DNA of 64,000 nt from S010-25 sp964441285 (GCA_964441285.1 CAYTUK010000006.1:62001-126000), one strand, 5' to 3'; counted from the stretch's first letter, positions 25,908 through 35,751 are shown. The notes: generated from the sequence alone by a model not told the origin. A program made the numbers and translations.

Positions 25908-27376
25908 CCTGAAATGCACATAACAAACTGATTTTAATGCATTAATTTATAAGAAGTGATGGAATAAACGTCCAGAAAATCCCCTAAAACAAGAAAAAAC
26001 TGGACGAAGCAGAGTTGACCATTGAGTAAACCAATAAGCCGTAACACTAAACAAGGTAATTTTTTGTTTGCTGATTTAATGGATCAGCTCAACCCGAAAC
26101 AGCCACTGCTCCAGCTGGCAAAACAGATTGACTGGTCGGTTTTTGATGAGGCATTTTCACCCCTGTATTCTCACTTAGGGAAACCCGCAAAACACATTCG
26201 TTTGATGGTAGGTTTGTCCATTTTAAAACACATGGAAAATCTGTCTGATGAAGTTTTGGTGCAACGCTGGGCACAAGACCCTTATTACCAGGCGTTTACC
26301 GGCGAGAGCGAATTCCAGTGGAAATTTCCCTGCGATCCCACGAGCTTAACCAAATTTAGAAACCGCATCGGCAGTGAAGGTTTCGAAAAGATACTGCCTG
26401 CTTCCATCGCCTTGCATCAAGAAAAAATAGCCGAAGATGAAATGTGCATTGACACCACCGTGCAGGAAAAAAGCATCACCTTTCCGACCGACGCAAAGCA
26501 ATATCTAAAAATACACAAACATTTATTAAAGATTGTGCGAGTTGAACATATTGTCCTTGCGCGTACCCACGAGAAAGAAGTAAAACGATTAAAACTTTGT
26601 ACCCGCTTCGCCGGTCATCCCAAAAACCGTAAGCGTGCACGTTATGCGGTGAAACGATTAAAGACCATCAATGGACGATTGCTTCGAGAAATACAGCGTA
26701 AAATGACACTGGAGCAGGTTCACTGTTATAGCGAAAAGTTTGCATTGTATTTACGTATGCTGTTACAAAAACGCGGAAGTAAAAACAAATTATACAGCCT
26801 GCACGAACCACATATTTACTGCATGAGCAAGGGCAAGGCGCATCAACGTTACGAGTTTGGCACCAAGGCATCGATTACCACAACGCGCGACTCCGGTATT
26901 ATTATTGGCGCACTGGCGTTTGAAACAAATGTTTTTGATGGGCATACCGTGCCCGCAGTACTGGCACAAGTTAAGCGTTTAACAGGACGTGTTCCAGCGA
27001 TTGGTATTGCCGATAGAGGCTACCAAGGCAAATCAAAAGTCAATGATACGCAAATAGTGACACCAAAGCCTGCACGAAAAAATGCCTCAGCAGAAGCCAT
27101 GGCATTGGCGAGAAAACGCTTTAGACGACGAGCCAGAATAGAGCCGGTAATCGGTCACTTAAAGAGTGATCATCGACTCAAAAGAAACTTCCTGAAAGGC
27201 TTTACCGGCGACCAAATTAACCTGGTCATGGCAGCAGCTGCCTTCAACTTTAAAAAGTGGATAAGGGAGGTTGTTTTTTGGCTTAAAAAACTAAAACAAA
27301 TGAAAGCTGCGCTGGAAATATTTTTTCTTCGATGTAATGTCGTGACTGTTTGAAGGCCTGAGGTGGATATTTCAGG
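25908..27376 (+). mobile_element. IS5-type insertion sequence
   Basis: One intact transposase gene is flanked by short inverted ends: CCTGAAAT at 25908-25915 and its complement ATTTCAGG at 27369-27376. An internal inverted repeat CGTCCAG/CTGGACG (25969-25975 and 26000-26006) lies just before the transposase start and might limit read-through translation. No clear target-site duplication is seen, so the ends are approximate. The element lies between the TlpA-like gene and hslV, at a place where gene order is broken. Confidence 0.65.
26022..27353 (+). CDS. IS5-family DDE transposase
   Basis: A 443-residue transposase that appears intact. The N-terminal domain (about 10-125) has the IS5/IS1182-type pattern with HIRLMVGLSILKHM and PTSLTKFRNRIG. 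The DDE triad is visible: Asp144 in CIDTTVQEK, Asp331 in IADRGYQGK and Glu374 in RIEPVIGHLKSDHR. The start is TTG at 26022 with a weak ribosome-binding site, as often in insertion sequences. The subgroup was not verified. No frameshift or internal stop, so it may be active. Confidence 0.9.
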   Translation: MSKPISRNTKQGNFLFADLMDQLNPKQPLLQLAKQIDWSVFDEAFSPLYSHLGKPAKHIRLMVGLSILKHMENLSDEVLVQRWAQDPYYQAFTGESEFQWKFPCDPTSLTKFRNRIGSEGFEKILPASIALHQEKIAEDEMCIDTTVQEKSITFPTDAKQYLKIHKHLLKIVRVEHIVLARTHEKEVKRLKLCTRFAGHPKNRKRARYAVKRLKTINGRLLREIQRKMTLEQVHCYSEKFALYLRMLLQKRGSKNKLYSLHEPHIYCMSKGKAHQRYEFGTKASITTTRDSGIIIGALAFETNVFDGHTVPAVLAQVKRLTGRVPAIGIADRGYQGKSKVNDTQIVTPKPARKNASAEAMALARKRFRRRARIEPVIGHLKSDHRLKRNFLKGFTGDQINLVMAAAAFNFKKWIREVVFWLKKLKQMKAALEIFFLRCNVVTV

Positions 27377-27682
27377 ATCGACTAATTAAGAGGTGTTAAC
27401 TATTTATACATGACAATATGTCATGCGTTGATTGAGAGGCGGCCATGGTATTGTAATTTTTCTCGTGGCAGCATTTTTGTCTCATTTATAACTGTACTCC
27501 ATAACAAAGGACTATAAATAATGATCGTAGTATTGAAACTGGGGGGCTCAAATTGACCTGTACAATTTGAAGCCGATATGGAAAGAACGATCCTTTTGAT
27601 TCCAGGTGCGCATAAAGAAACGTGAACTAATCTGTAATAGTGTAAAATCACCGGATTATAAAATGAGATGCTGGAGAGAGAC

Positions 27683-28216
27683 TTGGATACATTTCATGGA
27701 ACCACCATTCTAACTGTGCGCCGTAACGGAAAAGTTGTTGTTGGTGGTGACGGGCAGGTTACCCTGGGTAATACTGTGATGAAGGCGAATGCGACGAAAG
27801 TGCGCAAGATTTACAATGACAGTGTGATCGTTGGTTTTGCTGGCGCGACGGCCGATGCTTTTACCTTGCTGGAGCGCTTTGAAGCCATGTTGGAGCGTCA
27901 CAATGGGCAGCTTCGGCGTGCTGCCGTTGAGCTGGCGAAAGACTGGCGTACTGATCGAATGCTGCGCAAGCTTGAGGCTATGCTGATTGTGGCGGATGCA
28001 GAGAGTTCCTTGTTAATATCAGGGACGGGTGATGTTATTGATACGCCCGATGATTTAATCGCGATTGGTTCAGGTGGCCCTTATGCCCAGTCGGCAGCAC
28101 GGGCTTTGTTTGATAATACCGAAATCGAGCCGCGTGAAATCGTTGAAAAAAGCCTTGGGATTGCTGGTGATGTCTGCATTTACACTAATCATAATCGCAC
28201 AATCGAAGAAATTTAA
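27683..28216 (+). CDS. hslV: ATP-dependent protease subunit HslV (ClpQ)
   Basis: The peptidase of the HslUV proteasome-like complex. TTG at 27683 is chosen because GGAGAG lies just upstream and it gives MDTFHGTTILTVRRNG, the usual start; an in-frame ATG at 27668 would add five residues. The catalytic threonine is the first T of TTILTVRR, exposed after removal of the short leader. GGDGQVTLGN and KVRKI are typical. hslU follows after 29 bases. Upstream lies an insertion sequence instead of the usual SPOR/argS genes. Confidence 0.96.
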   Translation: MDTFHGTTILTVRRNGKVVVGGDGQVTLGNTVMKANATKVRKIYNDSVIVGFAGATADAFTLLERFEAMLERHNGQLRRAAVELAKDWRTDRMLRKLEAMLIVADAESSLLISGTGDVIDTPDDLIAIGSGGPYAQSAARALFDNTEIEPREIVEKSLGIAGDVCIYTNHNRTIEEI

Positions 28217-28245
28217 AGAATTTAGCTACAAAAGGTTTATTATAC

Positions 28246-29577
28246 ATGTCTGAAATGACTCCCAAAGAAATTGTTCAGGAACTGGATAAGCATATCATTG
28301 GTCAGCAGAATGCAAAACGTGCGGTAGCGATTGCGTTACGTAATCGTTGGCGCAGGATGCAGATTGAAGAAGTCCTGAGAAATGAAATTACACCGAAAAA
28401 TATCCTCATGATTGGGCCAACGGGTGTTGGTAAAACAGAAATCGCCCGCCGTTTGGCGCATTTGGCCAAGGCACCCTTTGTAAAGGTTGAAGCGACAAAA
28501 TTTACCGAAGTGGGTTATGTTGGCCGTGAGGTGGATTCGATTATTCGTGATCTGGTTGAAGCTTCGGTAAAAACGACTCGTGAACAGGAAATGGAAAAAG
28601 TCAGCCACTTGGCTGAGGTTGAAGCCGAAGAACGTATTTTAAATGCACTGTTACCGCCAGTGCGTAATCAGTTTGGTGAGCCAGAGGCCGAGCCTGACTC
28701 GAATACTCGGCAGAAGTTTCGTGAAAAGCTGCGCGCCGGTGAGCTGGATGATAAGGAAATCGAAATCGAAATATCAGTGGCTCCGGTTGGGGTGGAAATT
28801 ATGGCACCACCGGGGATGGAGGAAATGACTTCGCAGTTGCAGGGCATGTTCCAGAATATGTCGAGTGACAAGAAAAAGACCAGCAAGATGCGGGTTGATA
28901 AAGCCAGAAAGATCATCCTGCATGAGGAAGCCAGTAAATTAATCAAGGATGATGAAATAAAGTCACGCGCAGTTGAAAATGCTGAACAGAATGGCATCGT
29001 TTTCATCGATGAAATTGATAAAGTAGCCAAACGTAATGATAGTGGCAGCGGTGGAGATGTCTCGCGCGAAGGCGTGCAGCGTGATTTGTTGCCGCTGGTT
29101 GAAGGTTGTACGGTAAACACTAAATACGGTATGGTAAAAACCGATCATATTTTATTTATTGCTTCAGGGGCGTTTCATTTAACGAAACCTTCTGATTTAA
29201 TCCCGGAGTTGCAGGGGCGGCTACCCATTCGTGTGGAATTGTCCGCACTGACAGCAGAAGATTTTGAACGTATTTTAACCGAGCCGGATGCCGCGTTAAC
29301 CATCCAGTATGAAGCATTAATGCAAACTGAAAAAGTCGCATTAAGCTTTACTGATGATGCCATAAAACGCATTGCTCATTCGGCTTATGCCGTAAACGAA
29401 AGTGCTGAAAATATCGGCGCACGTCGCTTACACACAGTAATGGAGCATCTGCTGGAAGATATTTCCTATGATGCACCGGATCGATCTGGTGAAAGCATTG
29501 TTATTGATGCGGATTATGTCAATAACAGCCTGAGTGAGTTAATTGAAGATGAAGATTTGAGCCGATATATTTTATAA
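28246..29577 (+). CDS. hslU: HslUV protease ATPase subunit HslU (ClpY)
   Basis: A 443-residue AAA+ unfoldase that feeds substrates to HslV. Walker A is GPTGVGKT (57-64), the pore motif is GYVG (near 91), Walker B is IVFIDEIDK (near 250) and sensor regions include GRLPIRVEL and the C-terminal SRYIL tail that docks into HslV. The I-domain insertion (about 110-240) is present. Normal length, with AAAGG upstream of the ATG. Forms an operon with hslV and probably the DUF971 gene. Confidence 0.98.
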   Translation: MSEMTPKEIVQELDKHIIGQQNAKRAVAIALRNRWRRMQIEEVLRNEITPKNILMIGPTGVGKTEIARRLAHLAKAPFVKVEATKFTEVGYVGREVDSIIRDLVEASVKTTREQEMEKVSHLAEVEAEERILNALLPPVRNQFGEPEAEPDSNTRQKFREKLRAGELDDKEIEIEISVAPVGVEIMAPPGMEEMTSQLQGMFQNMSSDKKKTSKMRVDKARKIILHEEASKLIKDDEIKSRAVENAEQNGIVFIDEIDKVAKRNDSGSGGDVSREGVQRDLLPLVEGCTVNTKYGMVKTDHILFIASGAFHLTKPSDLIPELQGRLPIRVELSALTAEDFERILTEPDAALTIQYEALMQTEKVALSFTDDAIKRIAHSAYAVNESAENIGARRLHTVMEHLLEDISYDAPDRSGESIVIDADYVNNSLSELIEDEDLSRYIL

Positions 29578-29594
29578 AAATTATAGAGAGAACT

Positions 29595-29951
29595 ATGCCA
29601 AAAGCAACTAATTTAAATTTGCACCAGAAAAGCAGAATACTCGAAATAGAATACGATGATGGTCAGGTATTTAACTTACCCTGTGAATATTTACGCGTGT
29701 ATTCACCGTCGGCGGAAGTAACCGGCCACGGGCCTGGTCAGGAAGTGCTGCAGTTAAATAAAGAAGAAGTTACCATTGAATCAATTGAAGCACAGGGTAA
29801 CTATGCATTAAAATTTATTTTTGATGACAAGCATGATACCGGCCTTTATACCTGGGATTATTTATATGAGCTGGGTTCGAAATATGAAGAGAAATGGCAG
29901 AATTATCTTGATAGATTAAACGCTGCCGGACATAAGCGTCGAGAAATATAA
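29595..29951 (+). CDS. DUF971 family protein
   Basis: A 118-residue protein of the DUF971 (gamma-butyrobetaine hydroxylase N-terminal-like) family, with LEIEYDDGQVFNLPCEYLRVYSPSAEV and the end GLYTWDYLYELGSKYEEKW. In many proteobacteria it lies directly after hslU, as here (17-base gap), and before ubiE or polyhydroxyalkanoate genes. The fold resembles Fe-S or metal-linked small domains; function unknown. Confidence 0.9.
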   Translation: MPKATNLNLHQKSRILEIEYDDGQVFNLPCEYLRVYSPSAEVTGHGPGQEVLQLNKEEVTIESIEAQGNYALKFIFDDKHDTGLYTWDYLYELGSKYEEKWQNYLDRLNAAGHKRREI

Positions 29952-29958
29952 TAATCAT

Positions 29959-30050
29959 CCACAGATGAACACTAACAAATGTAGATAAAAACCTGCTTTT
30001 TTTATTTATCTATTTTTAAAATATTTGTGTTCATCTGCGTTTGCCTGTGG
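29959..30050. repeat. Long inverted repeat of the TGTTCATCTG type
   Basis: CCACAGATGAACAC (29959-29972) is mirrored by GTGTTCATCTG (30027-30037) and TGTGG (30046-30050), with further pairing around TAGATAAA and TTTATCTA near the middle. Units of the form GTGTTCATCTG...TGTGG are a widespread intergenic repeat seen in many unrelated bacteria. It lies between the DUF971 gene and ubiE and probably also affects the transcript. Confidence 0.65.
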
Positions 30051-30060
30051 ACGAGAAGTA

Positions 30061-30807
30061 ATGACAAAAAACAAAACCCATTTCGGCTACCAAACAGTTG
30101 ATGAAAATGAAAAAGAATCACTGGTTGCTGGTGTGTTTGATTCTGTTGCCAGTAAATACGACATAATGAACGATGTGATGTCGTTTGGTGTTCACCGTAT
30201 CTGGAAAAAAATTACTATGCAGCATACCGGTTTAAAACCGGGTGATCGTGCGCTGGATGTTGCTGGTGGCACTGGTGATCTGACTATGGCGATGTCGAAA
30301 CAGGTTGGACCTACGGGCGAGGTTATTATTTCTGATATTAACACTGCCATGCTGGAAGAAGGTCGCCGCCGCCTGTTGGACAAAGGCTATGCTGGTAATA
30401 TTAAATTTATTGAAGCCAATGCGGAAGACTTGCCGTTTGAAGACAATAGCTTTAACTGTATTACCATTGCCTTCGGTTTGCGTAATGTGACGCATCAAGA
30501 TCGTGCGCTCACATCTATGTATCGAGTGTTAAAACCCGGTGGGCGTTTATTGATACTGGAGTTTTCAAAACCGGTGATACCTGGATTAAATAAAATTTAT
30601 GATTTTTATTCATTTAATATTCTACCCAAAATGGGTAAGTTGATTGCTAACGATGCAGAGAGTTATCGTTACCTTGCTGAATCCATTCGTATGCACCCAG
30701 ATCAGGTAACATTAAAGTCGTTGATGCTGGATGCGGGATTTGAACGTTGTAGTTATCATAATATGACTGGCGGCATTGTTGCTTTACACAAAGGGTTTAA
30801 ATTATGA
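30061..30807 (+). CDS. ubiE: Ubiquinone/menaquinone C-methyltransferase UbiE
   Basis: A 248-residue SAM-dependent methyltransferase for the benzoquinol intermediate. It has VFDSVASKYDIMNDVMSFG (near 30), the SAM motif ALDVAGGTGDLT (near 68), ANAEDLPFEDNSF (near 122) and GLRNVTHQDRAL. ATG at 30061 is used as it gives the standard N terminus MTKNKTHFGYQTV; a longer frame from 30025 reads through the repeat. ubiJ and ubiB follow, the conserved ubiE-ubiJ-ubiB cluster. Confidence 0.97.
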   Translation: MTKNKTHFGYQTVDENEKESLVAGVFDSVASKYDIMNDVMSFGVHRIWKKITMQHTGLKPGDRALDVAGGTGDLTMAMSKQVGPTGEVIISDINTAMLEEGRRRLLDKGYAGNIKFIEANAEDLPFEDNSFNCITIAFGLRNVTHQDRALTSMYRVLKPGGRLLILEFSKPVIPGLNKIYDFYSFNILPKMGKLIANDAESYRYLAESIRMHPDQVTLKSLMLDAGFERCSYHNMTGGIVALHKGFKL

Positions 30808-30855
30808 ACCTCGGTTTTTCCAGCGTGCATAAAAGACTATTCCTGTAATTAATAT

Positions 30856-31443
30856 ATGGACCTGCCTGAGCAAGCGCTAACTACTGCTATCAACAAAGCC
30901 CTGGCGCTGGACCCCGAACTGTCAGAAAAAATGACGATCCTTGCTGGCAGGGTAATAAGCCTTTATTTTAAAGGTATAGATAAAACACTGTATTTTCTGC
31001 CCGACAATCATCACCTGCAGGTACTGACTTACTATGACGGTAATGTTGATACAGGCATAAGTGGCACACCATTATCAGTAATTAAAATGCTAGTAAAGCC
31101 TAACGTAGCAACCATGCTATTAAAAGGCGAGGTTGAAATAAGTGGTGATACGCACCTGGGGAATACCTTTAAAAAATTATTTCGAGAAATGGAAATAAAC
31201 TGGCAACAGCCACTGTCGCAGATCATTGGTGACAGTGCAACACAAGGTCTTGAACAGAGTGTTAAACACTTCAATCAATGGTGGAGTAAAAGTTTCAGCT
31301 CACTCGGACAAGATGCCAGTGAATATCTACAGGAAGAGAGTCGGGACGTGGTAACAGAAGCAGAACAGGAAATATTTAATCAACAGGTAGACACTTTGCG
31401 CAATGATATTGACCGACTTGAAGCAAGGCTAGGAAAATACTGA
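30856..31443 (+). CDS. ubiJ: Ubiquinone biosynthesis accessory factor UbiJ
   Basis: A 195-residue protein with an N-terminal SCP2-type lipid-binding domain (about 15-115; LYFLPDNHHLQVL and STPLSVIKML-like GTPLSVIKMLVKP) and a C-terminal helical coiled tail (DTLRNDIDRLEARL). UbiJ with UbiK organises the soluble ubiquinone-synthesis complex and binds lipid intermediates. It sits between ubiE and ubiB as expected. ATG follows a weak ribosome-binding site. Confidence 0.93.
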   Translation: MDLPEQALTTAINKALALDPELSEKMTILAGRVISLYFKGIDKTLYFLPDNHHLQVLTYYDGNVDTGISGTPLSVIKMLVKPNVATMLLKGEVEISGDTHLGNTFKKLFREMEINWQQPLSQIIGDSATQGLEQSVKHFNQWWSKSFSSLGQDASEYLQEESRDVVTEAEQEIFNQQVDTLRNDIDRLEARLGKY

Positions 31444-31498
31444 TTAATAATTTAATCGGTGCTTCTCTGAAAGCCCACTTACAGGAAAAATTATTTAT

Positions 31499-33163
31499 AT
31501 GCTTATCGTTAGTCCCGGACAATTTATACGAATGTTACGTATTAATTATGTATTAATGCGCCACGGACTTGATGACATTATTTTTACCATGCCGTTGCTA
31601 CGGCCATTTCGTTTGTTTATTTATATTTTTCCGTGGAACTGGATGCGTGGTGTACGCAAACCCAGGGCCATTCGCGTGCGTGAGGCGCTTGAAGACCTGG
31701 GGCCCATCTTTATTAAATTTGGTCAGATGCTTTCTACCCGGCGAGATTTGTTGGCAGACGATATTGCTGATGAGCTGGAAAAGTTACAAGATAATGTGCC
31801 ACCCTTCCCCGGTATCAAGGCCAAACGGATAGTTGAAAAAGCCTTTAATCAGACGGTGGATGAGTTATTTGCTGAGTTCGAACAGGAGCCATTGGCATCT
31901 GCATCGATTGCACAGGTTCATGCCGGGGTATTAAAAAGTGGTGAGAAGATTATTGTTAAGGTTTTACGACCAAACGTGTTGCCAATCATCAAACGTGATA
32001 TTTCATTGTTGTACATCATTGCAGAACTTGCAGCAAAGTATTCCTCACAGCTAAAACGGTTGCGCCCCGTCGAAGTTGTTGCTGAATATGAAAAAACCAT
32101 TCTTGATGAATTAGATTTAATGCGTGAAGCGGCGAATGCCAGTCAGTTAAGGCGAAATTTCGAAGGTTCAGATGACTTATATATACCGGAGGTTCACTGG
32201 AGCTTTGTCAAAAAAAACGTACTGGTAATGGAGCGTATTTATGGCGTACCGGTTAGGAACATTGATGCGCTGATAAAAAATAATACTAATATGGAACGGC
32301 TGGCAGCCCTCGGCGTAGAAATATTTTTTACCCAGGTATTTACCCATAATTTTTTTCATGCTGATATGCATCCGGGAAATATTTTTATTAATATAGATGA
32401 GCCTGAATTTCCAAAATACATCGCGGTTGATTTCGGTATAATTGGAACCTTAAGTCCGGAGGATAAGCGTTATCTGGCGGAAAATTTTCTGGCTTTTTTT
32501 CAACGTGATTATAATAAAGTCGCAAAATTGCATGTTGAATCTGGCTGGGTACCTTCTCACACGCGGGTTGATGAGTTTGAGTCAGCAATCCGCAGTGTCT
32601 GTGAGCCGATTTTTGAAAGGCCATTAAAGGAAATTTCTTTTGGCCAGTTACTGTTACGCTTATTTCAGACAGCACGTCGCTTTAATATGGAAGTACAGCC
32701 GCAACTGGTTTTATTACAGAAAACCTTATTAAATATTGAAGGGCTCGGTCGACAGTTATATCCCGATCTGGATTTATGGAAAACGGCGAAACCTTTTCTA
32801 GAACGCTGGATGGAAGAACAGGTCGGTGTACGCGCCATGCTGCATAACATAAAAGATGACCTGCCTTATCTGATAGAAAAACTACCTGAAATGCCAAAAT
32901 TGCTGTATGGCACATTAAACCGTCTAGCCAAAGGCGAGTATCAGGAAAAACAGTTAGCGGCAATCAATCACATTCATCATCAGGTGAAACGTGGCACACA
33001 GCGAACAATTTTTTCGATTATTGGTTCGGCATTAATGATTTGTGCGGCAATTACCTATTCCATTGCGCCAGCGGGTTATACCCTGTTATGGGAGGTGCCA
33101 GTGGTTACCTGGGTATCAGTAGTCATGGGTGGCATGTTGCTGCTTTTTTCATTACGCGATTAG
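31499..33163 (+). CDS. ubiB: Ubiquinone biosynthesis protein UbiB
   Basis: A 554-residue atypical kinase-like ATPase of the ADCK/UbiB family at the inner membrane. It shows LGPIFIKFGQMLSTRRDLL (the KxGQ motif, near 71), ASASIAQVHAG (the alanine-rich loop, near 130), VKVLRPNV (kinase lysine) and DMHPGNIF plus AVDFGIIG (near 290-320). Two C-terminal membrane segments occupy about 505-550. It likely extracts or presents lipid intermediates to the Ubi complex. Last of the ubiE-ubiJ-ubiB cluster. Confidence 0.97.
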   Translation: MLIVSPGQFIRMLRINYVLMRHGLDDIIFTMPLLRPFRLFIYIFPWNWMRGVRKPRAIRVREALEDLGPIFIKFGQMLSTRRDLLADDIADELEKLQDNVPPFPGIKAKRIVEKAFNQTVDELFAEFEQEPLASASIAQVHAGVLKSGEKIIVKVLRPNVLPIIKRDISLLYIIAELAAKYSSQLKRLRPVEVVAEYEKTILDELDLMREAANASQLRRNFEGSDDLYIPEVHWSFVKKNVLVMERIYGVPVRNIDALIKNNTNMERLAALGVEIFFTQVFTHNFFHADMHPGNIFINIDEPEFPKYIAVDFGIIGTLSPEDKRYLAENFLAFFQRDYNKVAKLHVESGWVPSHTRVDEFESAIRSVCEPIFERPLKEISFGQLLLRLFQTARRFNMEVQPQLVLLQKTLLNIEGLGRQLYPDLDLWKTAKPFLERWMEEQVGVRAMLHNIKDDLPYLIEKLPEMPKLLYGTLNRLAKGEYQEKQLAAINHIHHQVKRGTQRTIFSIIGSALMICAAITYSIAPAGYTLLWEVPVVTWVSVVMGGMLLLFSLRD

Positions 33164-33231
33164 GTTGAGTAAACCCGACAAACGCCTGAGCGAGAGTTGT
33201 TAGTCAGTCTTCTCTCGCAGTAGAATGAGTC

Positions 33232-35451
33232 ATGTCAGAAAAAATTGATAGTGTTTTTCAGCCAGTACAAAGTGCCGATGTTTCGCTTATCCTGAATACG
33301 CTAAATGCTGCCCAGCGTATGGCGGTTACAGCGGCACCGGAACACATGCTGGTGCTGGCTGGTGCGGGCAGTGGTAAAACCCGTGTGCTGGTACATCGAA
33401 TTGCCTGGCTCAATCAGGTAGAAGGTGTTTCACCGTTTAATATTTTTGCGGTCACTTTTACCAATAAAGCGGCAGCAGAAATGCGTCATCGAGTTGAAAA
33501 ATTACAAGGCAGACCAGTAATGGGCATGTGGGTAGGGACTTTTCACGGTCTGGCACACCGTATGTTGCGCTCGCACTGGCAGGAAGCAAAACTGCCACAG
33601 ACGTTTCAGATACTTGACTCGGATGATCAGTATCGGCTAGTACGGCGCGTGCTAAAAAGTCTGGAACTGGACGAGGCTCGTTGGCCGCCAAAGCAGGCGC
33701 AGTCCTTTATTAATGCGCGTAAAGATGAGGGTAAACGCCCAGCACATATCGATACCACGAATAATCCTTTATCTCTGCAACTGGTACGGATTTACAGTGC
33801 TTATGAAACCGCCTGTAATCGGGCAGGGGTGATTGATTTTGCTGAGTTATTATTGCGTACACTGGAATTGATTCGAGATAATGATTCATTGCAGCAACAT
33901 TATCAACAGCGTTTTCAGCACATACTGGTGGATGAATTTCAGGATACCAATACGATTCAATATGCCTTAATACGTCTGCTTGCCGGTGAGGAAAATAAAG
34001 TTTTTATTGTTGGTGATGATGATCAGGCCATTTATGGCTGGCGCGGTGCACGGGTTGAAAACATTCAGCTATTTCAGCGGCATTTTTCCGCTGTAGAAGT
34101 GGTTCGACTGGAGCAGAACTACCGTTCCACCACAACTATCCTTGCCGCTGCCAATGCTTTAATCGATAATAATAGCGACCGTATGGGGAAAAAACTGTGG
34201 AGTAGTGGCGCAGACGGTTGCCCTGTTACTCTATACCATGCCTTTGATGAGCGGGATGAAGCCCGTTTTGTTATTGATAAAATAAAAATGCATATTGAGC
34301 AGGGACAGGCGAGAAGTGATGTGGCCATTTTATATCGTTCCAATGCACAGTCACGCGTTTTTGAAGAGCGGCTGGTTAACGAAGCATTGCCTTACCGTGT
34401 GTATGGGGGAACGCGATTTTTTGACCGGGTTGAAATTAAAAACACACTGGCGTACATGCGCTTAATGGATAATCCAAAGGATGATACCTCGTTTGAGCGC
34501 GTAGTGAATATGCCGACACGAGGCATTGGTGAACGCAGTGTTGAAAAAATTCGGCAGCTTGCTAAAGTCGCGCATATTACCTTATGGCAGGCAGCAAAAA
34601 AAATTATTGAGGATAAGATGCTGGCGACTCGTGCGGCCGGTGCACTTGCTGAATTTGTTAACCTGATAGAAACAATGAAACAGAAAACCACCGCGGTGAC
34701 CTTACATGAGCAGGTTGATTATGTGGTGCATCATACTGGTTTAATCGAGTATTACAAAAAAGAAAAGGGAGAGAAGTCGCAGGCAAGAGTCGAAAATATA
34801 GAAGAATTGATTACCGCTGCCCGTGGTTTTGATTACGACCGTGGCGAAATGGGTGAAATGGAAGAACTCACTGCTTTTCTAACACATGCAGCTCTGGAGG
34901 CAGGTGAAAGCCAGGCCGCACAATGGGATGATTGTGTACAGTTAATGACTCTGCATAGCGCAAAAGGACTGGAGTTCCCACTGGTGTTTATGGTTGGGCT
35001 GGAAGAAGGTCTGTTTCCATCGCAACGTTCGCTGGATGAAGACGGTAAACTCGAAGAAGAGCGACGCTTATGTTACGTTGGCATTACTCGTGCGCGTGAA
35101 CAGCTGGTCTTGTGCTGTGCAGAACACCGCCGTTTGTATGGCCAGGATTTATACCCAACACCGTCACGGTTTATCAGTGAAATTCCAGAGCATTTAATCG
35201 AGGAATTACGCACCAAACCAACGCTATCAAAACCGCAGTATTCGGCTTCATCCTACAGTATGGTACGAAATAATCAGGCAGAAAGTCTCAACGGTCTTCG
35301 CGTTGGGCAAGGTGTTAAACACGCAAAGTTCGGTGCAGGTATCGTGACAAACCTGGAAGGCAGTGGGACGCATGCAAGAGTAGAAGTTAATTTTGAAGAC
35401 GCAGGGAGCAAATGGCTGGTAATGACATATGCGAATCTATCATCTGTTTAA
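33232..35451 (+). CDS. uvrD: DNA helicase II UvrD
   Basis: A 739-residue superfamily-1A helicase of nucleotide excision and mismatch repair. Motif I is AGAGSGKTRVLVHR (near 43), motif Ia FTNKAAAEMRHRV, motif II VDEFQDTN (near 230), motif III GDDDQAIYGWRGA (near 258), motif V LMTLHSAKGLEF (near 570) and motif VI YVGITRAREQL. The C-terminal Tudor-like end (VKHAKFGAGIV...) is present. Length is near the E. coli protein. Single gene after ubiB. Confidence 0.97.
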   Translation: MSEKIDSVFQPVQSADVSLILNTLNAAQRMAVTAAPEHMLVLAGAGSGKTRVLVHRIAWLNQVEGVSPFNIFAVTFTNKAAAEMRHRVEKLQGRPVMGMWVGTFHGLAHRMLRSHWQEAKLPQTFQILDSDDQYRLVRRVLKSLELDEARWPPKQAQSFINARKDEGKRPAHIDTTNNPLSLQLVRIYSAYETACNRAGVIDFAELLLRTLELIRDNDSLQQHYQQRFQHILVDEFQDTNTIQYALIRLLAGEENKVFIVGDDDQAIYGWRGARVENIQLFQRHFSAVEVVRLEQNYRSTTTILAAANALIDNNSDRMGKKLWSSGADGCPVTLYHAFDERDEARFVIDKIKMHIEQGQARSDVAILYRSNAQSRVFEERLVNEALPYRVYGGTRFFDRVEIKNTLAYMRLMDNPKDDTSFERVVNMPTRGIGERSVEKIRQLAKVAHITLWQAAKKIIEDKMLATRAAGALAEFVNLIETMKQKTTAVTLHEQVDYVVHHTGLIEYYKKEKGEKSQARVENIEELITAARGFDYDRGEMGEMEELTAFLTHAALEAGESQAAQWDDCVQLMTLHSAKGLEFPLVFMVGLEEGLFPSQRSLDEDGKLEEERRLCYVGITRAREQLVLCCAEHRRLYGQDLYPTPSRFISEIPEHLIEELRTKPTLSKPQYSASSYSMVRNNQAESLNGLRVGQGVKHAKFGAGIVTNLEGSGTHARVEVNFEDAGSKWLVMTYANLSSV

Positions 35452-35751
35452 ATAATCGACAATGTTATGTATTACAAATCGGCATGTAAAATAGACAACG
35501 CTGTTGTTAAGTATGCTACAACAATCAAAACATCGAAAAAACAGATGCACATAAAAGGAAAAATTGTAAAAGATTCTTACCCTAAAACAAGGACAACTTA
35601 CGTAATGACAGGTAAGTGGATAAAATCCAGTTGTAAATAAACCGGCTGTATTATTTAAGTTGGCCGGTTGTTTCATATAAGATGATAGCTGTTGTACAAA
35701 CGCTATTCATGGATGCGTTTGTGGCTAAGGAAGCTGCTGCTTGAGCAGCAG
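35452..35751. other. Intergenic region between uvrD and the DUF4870-like gene
   Basis: A 300-base gap between converging genes with no credible ORF. The only structure I see is AACCGGC (35640-35646) pairing with GCCGGTT (35663-35669), a 7-bp stem followed by GTTTCAT, a possible weak terminator. Confidence 0.4.

Noticed and set aside
27409..27425. CATGACA/TGTCATG inverted repeat as the right end of the insertion sequence
   Set aside because: No matching sequence at the left end; ATTTCAGG at 27369-27376 fits better.
27421..27651. 76-codon minus-strand frame upstream of hslV
   Set aside because: No family-like sequence, no ribosome-binding site, and it fills the hslV promoter region.
35440..35676. 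78-codon minus-strand frame after uvrD
   Set aside because: Aromatic- and cysteine-rich sequence from AT-rich DNA, no start signal, overlaps the uvrD end.
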